Below are positions 24,380-32,913 of a DNA stretch of 64,000 nt, one piece after another. Position numbers and translations under genes: made by a program. This DNA comes from Neisseria mucosa (lineage in GTDB: Bacteria > Pseudomonadota > Gammaproteobacteria > Burkholderiales > Neisseriaceae): contig NZ_POWX01000015.1 in NCBI RefSeq assembly GCF_003044445.1, positions 7,877-71,876 of the forward strand. Reading direction: 5' to 3'. Position 1 is the first letter of the stretch. Each line of letters opens with the position of its first letter. The notes below the pieces were generated by a model, which was given only the letters and a program-made list of their open reading frames with translations, did not search any database and was not told the origin of the DNA.

Positions 24380-25534
24380 TTACTCCGGCTTAAACACGCC
24401 TGTATCGGTTTTAGGCTGTTGCTCGGCAATCTCGACATTTGCCGCTGCCTGCTCCGCTTCGGCTTTCTCGGCTTCGATGCGTTTTTTCTCGGTCAAGTAT
24501 TGGTTGATTTGGTGTACCAATTCCTGCGTGCCTTGGTGGGTCAGCGCGCTGATTTGGAAGAGGCGCGGGGTTTCCATGTCGAATTGGAAACGGTCGTCTG
24601 GTTTGGGGTAGTCCCAGCCGATGGCTTCGAGGAAGGCGGCGGTGCGTGCTTTGGCCTCTTCTTCGTCGAGCATGTCGAGTTTGTTCAGCACCAGCCAGCG
24701 CGGTTTGCCGTAAAGTTCTTCATCGTATTTGCGCAATTCGTTGATGATAGCGAGTGCTTCTTCGGCTGGGTTGACGGTTTCGTCGAAGGGGGCTAAATCG
24801 ACGACGTGCAGCAGCAGACCAGTGCGTGATAAGTGTTTGAGGAAACGGTGGCCGAGACCTGCGCCTTCTGCCGCGCCTTCAATCAGACCAGGGATGTCGG
24901 CCATGACGAAGCTGTGGTTTTCGTCGATGCGCACGACGCCCAAATTCGGATGCAGGGTGGTGAAGGGGTAGTTGGCGATTTTGGGGCGCGCGGCGGATAC
25001 GGCGGTAATCAGGGTGGATTTACCGGCGTTAGGCATGCCTAATAAGCCGACATCGGCGAGGACTTTGAGTTCGAGTTGCAGGGAACGGGTTTCGCCTTCT
25101 TCGCCGGGCGTGGATTGTTTGGGGGCACGATTGACGGAGGATTTGAAGTGGATGTTGCCCAAGCCGCCTTTGCCGCCTTTGGCGAGGCAGACGCGCTGGC
25201 CGTGGTAAGTGAGGTCGGCGACGATTTCATCGGTGTCGAGGTCGCGGATAAGGGTGCCGACGGGCATTTTGAGGACGATGTCGTCCGCGCCCGCACCGTA
25301 GCGGTCAGAGCCGTGGCCTTTTTCGCCGTTTTTGGCTTGGTAGCGTTTGACGAAGCGGTATTCGACGAGGGTGTTGGTGTTTTCATCGGCTTCCGCCCAG
25401 ACGCTGCCGCCTTTTCCGCCATCGCCGCCGTCGGGGCCGCCGCGCGGTACGAATTTTTCTCGGCGGAAACTGGTTGCGCCATTACCGCCTTTGCCTGCGG
25501 CGACTTCGATTTTTGCTTCGTCGATGAATTTCAT
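24380..25534 (-). CDS. obgE: Obg family GTPase
   Basis: The 384-residue ribosome-assembly and stress GTPase has the glycine-rich Obg domain (residues 1-158, with G-K-G-G-N-G-A and G-G-P-D-G-G-D-G-G-K-G-G). The G domain follows, with G1 G-M-P-N-A-G-K-S-T, G3 D-I-P-G-L-I-E-G-A and G4 N-K-L-D. A variable acidic C-terminal tail ends the protein. In many bacteria obg follows rplU-rpmA; here it stands alone between cysS and dsbA. Confidence 0.96.
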   Translation of the reverse strand: MKFIDEAKIEVAAGKGGNGATSFRREKFVPRGGPDGGDGGKGGSVWAEADENTNTLVEYRFVKRYQAKNGEKGHGSDRYGAGADDIVLKMPVGTLIRDLDTDEIVADLTYHGQRVCLAKGGKGGLGNIHFKSSVNRAPKQSTPGEEGETRSLQLELKVLADVGLLGMPNAGKSTLITAVSAARPKIANYPFTTLHPNLGVVRIDENHSFVMADIPGLIEGAAEGAGLGHRFLKHLSRTGLLLHVVDLAPFDETVNPAEEALAIINELRKYDEELYGKPRWLVLNKLDMLDEEEAKARTAAFLEAIGWDYPKPDDRFQFDMETPRLFQISALTHQGTQELVHQINQYLTEKKRIEAEKAEAEQAAANVEIAEQQPKTDTGVFKPE

Positions 25535-25679
25535 GGTGTTCTCTTGTATTTTGGGTTTCAGACGACTTTTTGTGTCGGAGGTCGTCTGAAAAATGGGAAT
25601 GGGGGATATTATAAGGGATATGGGGGATGTGCGCCCGTTTCTCTGTCCGACTTGATTTTTTGCCTGATTTTTTGTGAAA

Positions 25680-25714
25680 ACAGCCGTCCTGAAATCGCGG
25701 TTTCGGACGGCTGT
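25680..25714 (-). terminator. Intrinsic terminator of dsbA
   Basis: ACAGCCGTCC pairs with GGACGGCTGT, extended by GAAA/TTTC across a small bulge, 15 bases beyond the dsbA stop. It carries a T-rich run on each side and contains no uptake sequence. Confidence 0.75.
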
Positions 25715-25728
25715 CTGCTTTTTTGGGA

Positions 25729-26427
25729 TTATTTGGCTGTTTTTTGTTCTTCACGCACTTTGTCTGCAAGCAGGTCTATGGTTTTCATACCTGATTCCCA
25801 GTCGGCAAATTCGACTTTGTATTTGCCGCCGACGATAACGGTCGGGGTGCCGTCGATTTTGTACGTATTGGTCAGCTCCGCCATTTTGTCGGCACGCGTT
25901 TGGCTTTCGGGAGATTCGTAGGCAGCGAGGACTTTTTTGCCGTCAAAAGCGGTTTGCTCGTTCAACCATTTTTTGAGGACTTCCGGGTCTTGCAGTTTGA
26001 TTTGCTGGTTGACCATGGCATCAAAAATATGGCTGTTTGCAATGTCTTTGGTGTCGGCGACCGCCATATCGACAGCGGCAGCGAGGCGCGCCAATGGTTT
26101 CATCTCATCACCCCAGACGACGTGTTCGGTGCGAAGGTAGGTGTCGTCTTTGAATGTTTTGGCGTGTTTGCTCAAAACGGGCTCGAGGTGGGCGCAGTGT
26201 GGACAGAAGTAGCCGAAAAATTCGAGGACTTCGACTTTGCCTGCCTGCTGTTGGGGAATAGGCGTGCTGAGTGTGGTGTAGTTAAGCCCCTCAACTAAAG
26301 CGACAGGTGCAGCGGAAGCTGCTGAGGCTGCGGGCGCGCTGTCGGCAGGGACGCTGGTTTGGGCTTTGTTGTCGCAGGCGGCCAGGGCAAGCAGGGCTGC
26401 GGTTAGCACCAAGGCTTTCAGTTTCAT
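25729..26427 (-). CDS. dsbA: DsbA-type thiol:disulfide oxidoreductase, lipoprotein
   Basis: The 232-residue protein has a lipoprotein signal (L-A-L-A-A-C at residues 14-19) and an Ala/Ser/Pro-rich linker. A DsbA fold follows, with active site F-F-G-Y-F-C-P-H-C near residues 69-77 and cis-Pro loop D-G-T-P-T-V-I-V. It introduces disulfides into exported proteins such as pilins. Pathogenic Neisseria have two inner-membrane-anchored lipoprotein DsbA enzymes with this layout and one soluble one. It is a single gene with its own terminator. Confidence 0.93.
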   Translation of the reverse strand: MKLKALVLTAALLALAACDNKAQTSVPADSAPAASAASAAPVALVEGLNYTTLSTPIPQQQAGKVEVLEFFGYFCPHCAHLEPVLSKHAKTFKDDTYLRTEHVVWGDEMKPLARLAAAVDMAVADTKDIANSHIFDAMVNQQIKLQDPEVLKKWLNEQTAFDGKKVLAAYESPESQTRADKMAELTNTYKIDGTPTVIVGGKYKVEFADWESGMKTIDLLADKVREEQKTAK

Positions 26428-26637
26428 GTTTACTCCGTGATAGTTTGGTTAAATGGGAGATTTTATTGCATTTTGGCAGTTTAATATATGGTTTGATGCG
26501 AAAAAGACGGTTTCATGTAGGGAAATGATGGTTTCAGACGATGTTGAAAGAGGTCGTCTGAAAAAAGTGTTCTATTCAATTCTGTCGTACAATACGCGCT
26601 TTCAGACGACGTTTGGACTTTTGAAGGAATAAAACGG

Positions 26638-28179
26638 ATGAATTTGTTAGGGGCTTTGGCCAAGGTCGGTAGTTTGACGATGGTGTCGCGCATACTTGGA
26701 TTTGTGCGCGATACGGTAATCGCCCGTGCGTTTGGTGCAGGTATGGCGACCGACGCCTTTTTTGTGGCGTTCAAACTGCCGAACCTGCTGCGCCGCGTAT
26801 TTGCGGAAGGGGCGTTTGCACAGGCTTTCGTGCCGATTTTGGCGGAATATAAGGAAACGCGTTCGAAAGAGGCGACGGAGGCGTTTATTCGCCATGTGGC
26901 GGGGATGCTGTCGTTTGTCTTAGTCATCGTTACCGCGCTGGGCATTCTTGCCGCGCCTTGGGTGATTTGGATTTCCGCGCCCGGTTTTGCCAAGGAGGTG
27001 GACAAATTTCAGCTTTCCATCGATTTGCTGCGGATTACGTTTCCTTATATCTTGTTGATTTCGTTGTCTTCCTTTGTAGGTTCGATACTGAATTCTTATC
27101 ATAAGTTCAGCATTCCTGCGTTTACGCCGACGTTTTTAAACATCTCTTTTATCGTCTTTTCGCTGTATTTCATACCGTATTTTGATCCGCCCGTTACTGC
27201 GCTGGCTTGGGCGGTCTTTGTCGGTGGTATTTTGCAGCTTGGCTTTCAGCTCCCTTGGTTGGCGAAACTGGGCTTTTTGAAACTACCCAAACTGAATTTT
27301 AAAGATGCGGCGGTCAACCGCGTGATGAAACAGATGGCGCCTGCGATTTTGGGTGTGAGCGTGGCGCAGATTTCTTTGGTTATCAACACGATTTTTGCTT
27401 CTTATCTGCAATCGGGCAGCGTTTCGTGGATGTATTACGCCGACCGCCTGATGGAATTACCCAGCGGCGTTTTGGGGGCTGCGCTCGGTACGATTTTGCT
27501 GCCGACTTTGTCCAAACATGCCGCCAATCAGAATACGGAGCAGTTTTCCGGACTGCTCGACTGGGGTTTGCGCCTATGCATGTTGCTGACCCTGCCGGCG
27601 GCGGTCGGGCTGGCGGTGTTGTCGTTCCCGTTGGTGGCGACGCTGTTTATGTACCGAGAATTTACGCTGTTTGACGCGCAGATGACGCAACATGCGCTGA
27701 TTGCCTATTCTTTTGGTTTGATCGGCTTAATCATGATTAAAGTGTTGGCACCCGGTTTCTATGCGCGGCAAAACATCAAAACGCCCGTCAAAATTGCCAT
27801 CTTTACGCTTATCTGCACGCAGTTGATGAACCTTGCCTTTATTGGTCCTTTGAAACACGTCGGGCTTTCGCTTGCCATCGGTTTGGGCGCGTGTATCAAT
27901 GCGGGATTGCTGTTTTACCTGTTGCGCAAACACGGTATTTACCAACCTGGTAAAGGGTGGGGGAGTTTTCTAAGTAAAATGCTGCTGTCGCTTGCCGTGA
28001 TGGGTGGCGGATTGTGGGCGGCGCAGGCTTACCTGCCGTTTGAGTGGGTGCATGTCGGCGGTTTGCGCAAAGCAGGGCAGTTGTGCATCCTGATTGCGAT
28101 AGGCGGCGGTTTGTATTTCGTTTCGTTGGCTGCGATGGGTTTTAGACCGAGAGATTTCAAACGGGTGGAAACGCATTGA
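26638..28179 (+). CDS. murJ: Lipid II flippase MurJ (MviN)
   Basis: The 513-residue MOP-family protein has about fourteen membrane helices. Its family start M-N-L-L-G-A-L-A-K-V-G-S-L-T-M-V-S-R-I is followed by G-F-V-R-D-T-V-I-A-R-A-F-G and F-K-L-P-N-L-L-R-R-V-F-A-E-G-A-F, the signature region with catalytic arginines. It flips lipid II across the inner membrane, supplying the septal enzymes encoded at 53-61 kb. AAGGA lies upstream of the ATG. Two uptake sequences lie in the leader. Confidence 0.96.
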   Translation: MNLLGALAKVGSLTMVSRILGFVRDTVIARAFGAGMATDAFFVAFKLPNLLRRVFAEGAFAQAFVPILAEYKETRSKEATEAFIRHVAGMLSFVLVIVTALGILAAPWVIWISAPGFAKEVDKFQLSIDLLRITFPYILLISLSSFVGSILNSYHKFSIPAFTPTFLNISFIVFSLYFIPYFDPPVTALAWAVFVGGILQLGFQLPWLAKLGFLKLPKLNFKDAAVNRVMKQMAPAILGVSVAQISLVINTIFASYLQSGSVSWMYYADRLMELPSGVLGAALGTILLPTLSKHAANQNTEQFSGLLDWGLRLCMLLTLPAAVGLAVLSFPLVATLFMYREFTLFDAQMTQHALIAYSFGLIGLIMIKVLAPGFYARQNIKTPVKIAIFTLICTQLMNLAFIGPLKHVGLSLAIGLGACINAGLLFYLLRKHGIYQPGKGWGSFLSKMLLSLAVMGGGLWAAQAYLPFEWVHVGGLRKAGQLCILIAIGGGLYFVSLAAMGFRPRDFKRVETH

Positions 28180-28356
28180 ACCAGAAGCATGGAAAGGTCG
28201 TCTGAAAACCGGATGCATAGGTTGGAAAGCTTGTCCCTTATTTCCTAGATGGTATGTTATAAAAATTATTAGCGTCTTTAATATTAAACTTGAAACTTAA
28301 ATACGCGGTGAATGTCTATCTTTAATCGGTTAACCTTCTCAGCAGGATGCAGATTT

Positions 28357-29331
28357 ATGTCGATAACAGTTTCACTCATCGTCCCCGTCTATAATGGAGG
28401 AAAATTTGCGGCAGGTTTGTGCCGTCATTTTGCAGGTCTGCATAAGGCTGTCGAAGAGATGGAATTTATTGTTGTAAACGACGGCTCTACCGATGATACC
28501 TCGGCTCAGTTCAGGCAGTTTTTCAATGAACATCCCGAATTGCAGGCGCAGTTGATTGATACGCCCAACGGCGGAGTCAGCAGGGCGCGCAATATCGGTT
28601 TGTCTAAAGTGCGCGGGGAGTATGTGATGTTTATGGATCACGACGACAATATTGATCCGCCGCTTTTGACAGGTTTGGTTGAAAAAATGAAGCGTTCCGA
28701 TGCGGATATGCTCCAATTCAATGTCGATGCGCGCTATCCCGCCAATGAAGACGAGGTTATCGGTTTGGCGGATTATATGGACCGCTATCCGTTTTGGTCG
28801 TGCGTTTGGTCGTATATCTACAAACGCAGCCTGTTGGAAAAAGCGGGGCTGAAATTTATCGAAGGCATGAAATATTTGGAAGACGGCGTATTTTTGACCG
28901 AGTATTTTTTGCAATGCCAAACCGTCATTGCCAGCAATACCGTTGTTTATGATTATGTCGACAACCCCGAATCCGCCATGCGCAGCAAGCGTACGCCCGA
29001 GCAGACGAAGAAATACCTCGACGACATCGGTTTGGCAGTAAGGGAATATACGCGCCTGCTCGCCACACCGGGACAGCCGCCTAAAGTTGTCCGCAGGTTA
29101 TTGGAAATACGGGATTCCTTCCAATTCATCCATTTGGTTTCGATGCTTAAAAGCGGTGTTTCTACGGACGAACTGTTCCGCAGGCTGGAAGAAAACGGCT
29201 ACGATTTCCGAATGGCGGGCTATCCCAGCAAATTCAACCGCCGCCGCGACGTACGCCTTTTGTGCCATGTATTCCGCAGCCGTTTGTTGTTAAAGCTTCT
29301 GGCAGCTTCCAAGATAATGGCAAAAGATTGA
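28357..29331 (+). CDS. Family 2 glycosyltransferase
   Basis: The 324-residue protein has the GT-A fold of GT2. It shows V-S-L-I-V-P-V-Y-N-G-G at the start, N-D-G-S-T-D-D-T, the metal-binding M-D-H-D-D-N in place of a simple DXD, and L-E-D-G-V-F with the catalytic acid. It lacks membrane helices and should act at the cytoplasmic face on a surface glycan such as lipooligosaccharide or capsule. Acceptor and sugar are unknown. The frame opens at 28312; the ATG at 28357 gives the standard family N-terminus and has AGGATG upstream. Confidence 0.85.
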   Translation: MSITVSLIVPVYNGGKFAAGLCRHFAGLHKAVEEMEFIVVNDGSTDDTSAQFRQFFNEHPELQAQLIDTPNGGVSRARNIGLSKVRGEYVMFMDHDDNIDPPLLTGLVEKMKRSDADMLQFNVDARYPANEDEVIGLADYMDRYPFWSCVWSYIYKRSLLEKAGLKFIEGMKYLEDGVFLTEYFLQCQTVIASNTVVYDYVDNPESAMRSKRTPEQTKKYLDDIGLAVREYTRLLATPGQPPKVVRRLLEIRDSFQFIHLVSMLKSGVSTDELFRRLEENGYDFRMAGYPSKFNRRRDVRLLCHVFRSRLLLKLLAASKIMAKD

Positions 29332-29342
29332 CAGACTCAAAA

Positions 29343-29380
29343 AGGTCGTCTGAAAACCAATACAGGTTTTCAGACGACCT
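29343..29380. terminator. Inverted DUS pair between the glycosyltransferase and the CinA-like gene
   Basis: AGGTCGTCTGAAAACC pairs with the complement ending at 29380, followed by TTTTG. It sits between converging genes. Confidence 0.78.
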
Positions 29381-29402
29381 TTTGTCAAAGTAGGGTAGGG
29401 AG

Positions 29403-30203
29403 TTAAACTGGCGTATCTTTCAATTCCGCGCCCAAATCCTTCAAACGTTGCAATACTTCGTCCCATGCTTTGTCCAAATCGCGGCACGCTTCGCCTTCCG
29501 CTTTGATGCCGAACTCGATATGCGGTTTGACCGTCGTTCCGTCCGCATTTTGCCAGCCGACGCTGGGCAGGCTGTAAGAGCGTACGCCCGGGTAGGTGCG
29601 TTCGACGTATTCCATAATCGGCGCGACGCGCGATTCGGGTTGTCCGAACACATACACGCTGCGGCTGCCGCGTTCGGTTTGGTTGAAACGGTCGGCGTAA
29701 TAAGTATCCAAAACCCATTCCGCCATCGGGTGCGCCATCACGGGGAAGCCGGGGAAGAAATAATGTTCGTGGATGGAAAATCCGGCGATGTTGTTGAACG
29801 GGTTGGGTACAAGCTTAGCGCCTGCGGGAAAATCCGCCATTTTTAGGCGTTGGGCGTGTTCGGGAGCGTCGAGCGGCTCGCCGCGTTTAAGGGTAACGGC
29901 TTCGATGAACTTGGCGGCTTCGGGATGGCGGACGACGGGCAAATCCAAAGCGGCGGCGGCAGCTTGACGGGTATGGTCGTCGGGCGTGGAGCCGATGCCG
30001 CCGGTAACGAAGGTCGGCAGGCCGTCTGAAAAGCTGCAGCGCAGTTGCCGAACCAGCAAATCGGGTTCGTCGGGCAGGTATTGCACCTGATTGAGCTTCA
30101 GCCCGCGCGATTCCAGCAGGGATTTGAAAAAGGCGAAATGCTTGTCTTGGCGGCTACCGTGCAGGATTTCGTCGCCGATGATGATGAGGTTGAAAGCGTT
30201 CAT
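29403..30203 (-). CDS. CinA-like molybdopterin-binding domain protein
   Basis: The 266-residue protein has a MoaB/MogA-like domain with I-I-G-D-E-I-L-H-G at the start and F-V-T-G-G-I-G-S-T-P-D-D-H-T near residue 70. This is the N-terminal part of competence/damage-inducible CinA. The C-terminal NMN deamidase (PncC) domain of full CinA is absent; about 90 residues of other sequence follow. The N-terminal domain of CinA relatives hydrolyses ADP-ribose or CoA-type nucleotides. The role here is inferred only from family. Confidence 0.85.
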   Translation of the reverse strand: MNAFNLIIIGDEILHGSRQDKHFAFFKSLLESRGLKLNQVQYLPDEPDLLVRQLRCSFSDGLPTFVTGGIGSTPDDHTRQAAAAALDLPVVRHPEAAKFIEAVTLKRGEPLDAPEHAQRLKMADFPAGAKLVPNPFNNIAGFSIHEHYFFPGFPVMAHPMAEWVLDTYYADRFNQTERGSRSVYVFGQPESRVAPIMEYVERTYPGVRSYSLPSVGWQNADGTTVKPHIEFGIKAEGEACRDLDKAWDEVLQRLKDLGAELKDTPV

Positions 30204-30222
30204 GGATAGGTTTTCTTTACCG

Positions 30223-30234
30223 ATGCCGTCTGAA
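30223..30234 (+). repeat. DNA uptake sequence of the meningococcal dialect
   Basis: ATGCCGTCTGAA stands here, exactly the 12-mer of N. meningitidis and N. gonorrhoeae, among dozens of AGGTCGTCTGAA copies. It lies just upstream of the CinA-like gene and next to a GC-rich repeat. Confidence 0.85.
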
Positions 30235-30258
30235 AATGTTGATGGCGCTGTAATTTAT

Positions 30259-30374
30259 TCCCTCTCCCGTGGGAGAGGGTTAGGGAGAGGGCTGGGCTTG
30301 AGTTTTTCAGGCAACGTTTGCTTAAGGGCTGCTGTCTGCACCCTCTCCCCAACCCTCCCCCGCAGGGGAGGGAG
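30259..30374. repeat. REP-like palindromic repeats (GGGAGAGGG type)
   Basis: Two hairpins, around CCCTCTCCCGTGGGAGAGGG and around CCCTCCCCCGCAGGGGAGGG, belong to the same repeat family as the array at 43.5-44.0 kb and the copies near 38.5 and 40.2 kb. They lie between the CinA-like gene and argG. Confidence 0.7.
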
Positions 30375-30394
30375 TCGGATTGCGGATGGCGTAA

Positions 30395-30449
30395 AGGTCG
30401 TCTGAAAAGATTTTCAGCGAAACGGGCAAGGCTCATTTTCAGACGACCT
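30395..30449. repeat. Inverted DUS pair with a long loop, upstream of argG
   Basis: AGGTCGTCTGAAAA and its complement are separated by about 27 bases. It lies in the argG leader, 69 bases before the start, so it is more likely an uptake signal or attenuator than a terminator for a gene. Confidence 0.5.
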
Positions 30450-30517
30450 TGACGGCTGACAATGTGTTCTATTTATAAGATAATGAACTCCATTTTTCAA
30501 GTCCAAAGGATTCCCCC

Positions 30518-31861
30518 ATGAGCCAAAACAATACTATCCTGCAACACCTCCCCGTCGGTCAAAAAGTCGGCATCGCCTTCTCCGGCGGCCTCGATACCTC
30601 CGCCGCGCTGTTGTGGATGAAACTCAAAGGCGCGCTGCCTTACGCCTACACTGCCAACCTCGGTCAGCCCGACGAAGACGACTACAACGCCATCCCCAAA
30701 AAAGCGATGGAATACGGCGCGGAAAACGCCCGCCTGATCGACTGCCGCGCGCAGTTGGCACATGAGGGCATCGCCGCCATCCAATGCGGCGCGTTCCACG
30801 TTTCCACCGGCGGCATCGCCTATTTCAACACCACGCCTCTGGGCCGCGCCGTTACCGGTACCATGCTCGTTTCCGCCATGAAGGAAGACGACGTCAACAT
30901 CTGGGGCGACGGCAGCACCTACAAAGGCAACGACATCGAGCGTTTCTACCGCTACGGCCTCTTGACCAATCCCGCGCTGAAAATCTACAAACCCTGGCTC
31001 GACCAACAATTTATCGACGAACTCGGCGGCCGCCACGAAATGAGCGAATTTCTGATTGCCAACGGTTTCAACTACAAAATGTCGGTTGAAAAAGCCTATT
31101 CCACCGACTCCAATATGCTCGGCGCGACGCATGAAGCCAAAGATTTGGAATTCCTCAACAGCGGCATCAAAATCGTCAAACCCATCATGGGCGTTGCCTT
31201 CTGGGACGAAAGCGTCGAAGTCAAACCCGAAGAAGTCAGCGTACGCTTTGAAGAAGGCGTGCCCGTTGCACTGAACGGCAAAGAATACGCCGACCCCGTC
31301 GAACTCTTCCTCGAAGCCAACCGCATCGGCGGCCGCCACGGCTTGGGCATGAGCGACCAAATCGAAAACCGCATCATCGAAGCCAAATCGCGCGGCATCT
31401 ACGAAGCCCCGGGCATGGCATTGTTCCACATCGCCTACGAACGCTTGGTTACCGGCATCCACAACGAAGACACCATCGAACAATACCGCATCAACGGCCT
31501 GCGCCTCGGCCGCCTGCTCTACCAAGGCCGCTGGTTCGACAGCCAAGCCCTCATGTTGCGCGAAACCGCCCAACGCTGGGTCGCCAAAGCCATTACCGGC
31601 GAAGTAACCCTCGAACTGCGCCGCGGCAACGACTACTCGATTCTGAACACCGAATCGCCCAACCTGACCTACCAACCGGAACGCTTGAGCATGGAAAAAG
31701 TCGAAGACGCCGCGTTCACCCCGCTCGATCGCATCGGCCAGCTCACCATGCGCAACCTCGACATCACCGACACCCGCGCCAAACTCGGCATCTACTCGCA
31801 AAGCGGCTTGTTGTCGCTGGGCGAAGGTTCGGTATTGCCGCAGTTGGGCAATAAGAAATAA
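30518..31861 (+). CDS. argG: Argininosuccinate synthase
   Basis: The 447-residue enzyme condenses citrulline and aspartate with ATP, the penultimate arginine step. It has the N-type pyrophosphatase P-loop A-F-S-G-G-L-D-T-S near residue 22 and the longer C-terminal layout of the E. coli type (447 residues). AAAGGA lies upstream of the ATG. argA is at 11.5 kb; the pathway genes are dispersed as usual in Neisseria. No clear ArgR box was seen. Confidence 0.96.
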   Translation: MSQNNTILQHLPVGQKVGIAFSGGLDTSAALLWMKLKGALPYAYTANLGQPDEDDYNAIPKKAMEYGAENARLIDCRAQLAHEGIAAIQCGAFHVSTGGIAYFNTTPLGRAVTGTMLVSAMKEDDVNIWGDGSTYKGNDIERFYRYGLLTNPALKIYKPWLDQQFIDELGGRHEMSEFLIANGFNYKMSVEKAYSTDSNMLGATHEAKDLEFLNSGIKIVKPIMGVAFWDESVEVKPEEVSVRFEEGVPVALNGKEYADPVELFLEANRIGGRHGLGMSDQIENRIIEAKSRGIYEAPGMALFHIAYERLVTGIHNEDTIEQYRINGLRLGRLLYQGRWFDSQALMLRETAQRWVAKAITGEVTLELRRGNDYSILNTESPNLTYQPERLSMEKVEDAAFTPLDRIGQLTMRNLDITDTRAKLGIYSQSGLLSLGEGSVLPQLGNKK

Positions 31862-31932
31862 GGTTTGCAGTTTTGCATCATTGGCAACTTAAGGGGTCGT
31901 CTGAAAAGATGATCCCTTGTAAAAGGAATCCC

Positions 31933-32148
31933 ATGAAAGAATACAAAGTCGTCATTTATCAAGAAAACCTGCTGTCCAGCCTGTTTTTCGGCGCAGCCAA
32001 AGTCAATCCCGTCAAATTCAGCGCGTTCCTCAACAGCCAAACTCCCGAAGGTTGGCGTGTCGTAACCATGGAAAAAGACCAACGCCGTATGCTCTTATTT
32101 TTCAGACGTGAAGCCTACGTCGTCATTTTGGAGCGGGAACGTGTTTAA
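31933..32148 (+). CDS. DUF4177-like small protein
   Basis: The 71-residue protein has the pattern E-Y-K-V-V-I-Y-Q-E followed by L-N-S-Q-T-P-E-G-W-R-V-V-T-M-E and R-R-M-L-L-F-F-R-R, typical of short DUF4177 proteins, whose function is unknown. AAGGAATCCC precedes the ATG at 31933; the longer frame from 31873 has no such site. Its end overlaps the start of the next small gene by eight bases, so the two form a pair. Confidence 0.75.
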   Translation: MKEYKVVIYQENLLSSLFFGAAKVNPVKFSAFLNSQTPEGWRVVTMEKDQRRMLLFFRREAYVVILERERV

Positions 32149-32356
32149 GCTCAGCGTTTATGCCTGTCTCGGGCTGTTTGTCGGCTGGGTGTTGCTGCTG
32201 ATTCTGCAACTTTGGTTTTCTTTTATCGAGGCAGAATTATTCTTCAAAATTACCCTGACCATGGCGGGGTTGTTTGTCATCATCCTCGCTGCCTTGCTGG
32301 TGTGCAGTCAGTATTTTTCCGAAAAGAAAATGAAAGACGACGGGTTTATCAACTGA
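32141..32356 (+). CDS. Small two-helix membrane protein, GTG start
   Basis: The 71-residue protein begins with GTG at 32141, with GGAG seven bases upstream and overlapping the end of the DUF4177-like gene. Two membrane helices (about residues 4-28 and 34-55) are followed by a short charged tail. I recognise no family. The alternative ATG at 32108 would add 11 codons inside the previous gene and lacks a ribosome-binding site. Coupling with the DUF4177 gene suggests a joint function. Confidence 0.65.
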   Translation: MFKLSVYACLGLFVGWVLLLILQLWFSFIEAELFFKITLTMAGLFVIILAALLVCSQYFSEKKMKDDGFIN

Positions 32357-32392
32357 TGCGGCTCCGGACAAAACCTGCATCCAAACCATAAT

Positions 32393-32423
32393 AGGTCGTC
32401 TGAAAAACCGTTTTCAGACGACC
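32393..32423 (+). terminator. Inverted DUS pair after the small membrane gene
   Basis: AGGTCGTCTGAAAAA and TTTTCAGACGACC form a hairpin 36 bases after the stop, followed by CCACCTTTTCC. Confidence 0.65.
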
Positions 32424-32451
32424 CCACCTTTTCCTCAAATCATTTGAAATC

Positions 32452-32901
32452 ATGAAATTCTTCACACACTTTTATCTTGAAAACCATATGTATTTCAACG
32501 ACTACTTGAAATACGTCCTCATTTTCGCCGCGCTCGTCGTCCTGCTGCTCGCCGTATCGCAATACCTGCGCCACCGCATGGACACCAAATACCGCGACCT
32601 GAGCATTATTGCCCTGCTGCTGCTCATCCTCATCAGCGGCATCCAATACCTCTCATACAGCGAACGCCAAAACTTCGCCGCCGACAACTCGCGCATGGTC
32701 GGTTTTCTCAATACCCTGATTGAAAACCAAAAAGTGGAAAAGCGCGACATCAGCGTCAACAGCACGCACCTATACAACGGCATGATCGTCGGCATCAAAA
32801 ACCAATACTACGAAGTCCATTTCAATCAAGACTTCTCCGCCTACACCCTGACCCCCATCAATCTGGTCAACAACAACATCGAACTTATCGACAAAGAATA
32901 A
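32452..32901 (+). CDS. DUF3290 family membrane protein
   Basis: The 149-residue protein has two membrane helices (about residues 18-38 and 50-66), then a soluble domain with N-T-L-I-E-N-Q-K-V and S-T-H-L-Y-N-G, as in DUF3290 proteins. An ATG at residue 13 (32488) is an alternative start. DUF3290 genes usually sit next to a DUF421 gene, as here, 12 bases before the next start, so the two proteins probably form one membrane complex. Function is unknown. Confidence 0.8.
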   Translation: MKFFTHFYLENHMYFNDYLKYVLIFAALVVLLLAVSQYLRHRMDTKYRDLSIIALLLLILISGIQYLSYSERQNFAADNSRMVGFLNTLIENQKVEKRDISVNSTHLYNGMIVGIKNQYYEVHFNQDFSAYTLTPINLVNNNIELIDKE

Positions 32902-32913
32902 CAGGACACACTC

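Noticed and set aside
30259..30374. GC-rich repeats as a CRISPR array
   Set aside because: Only two or three imperfect palindromes occur, without regular spacers; they belong to the REP-like family.
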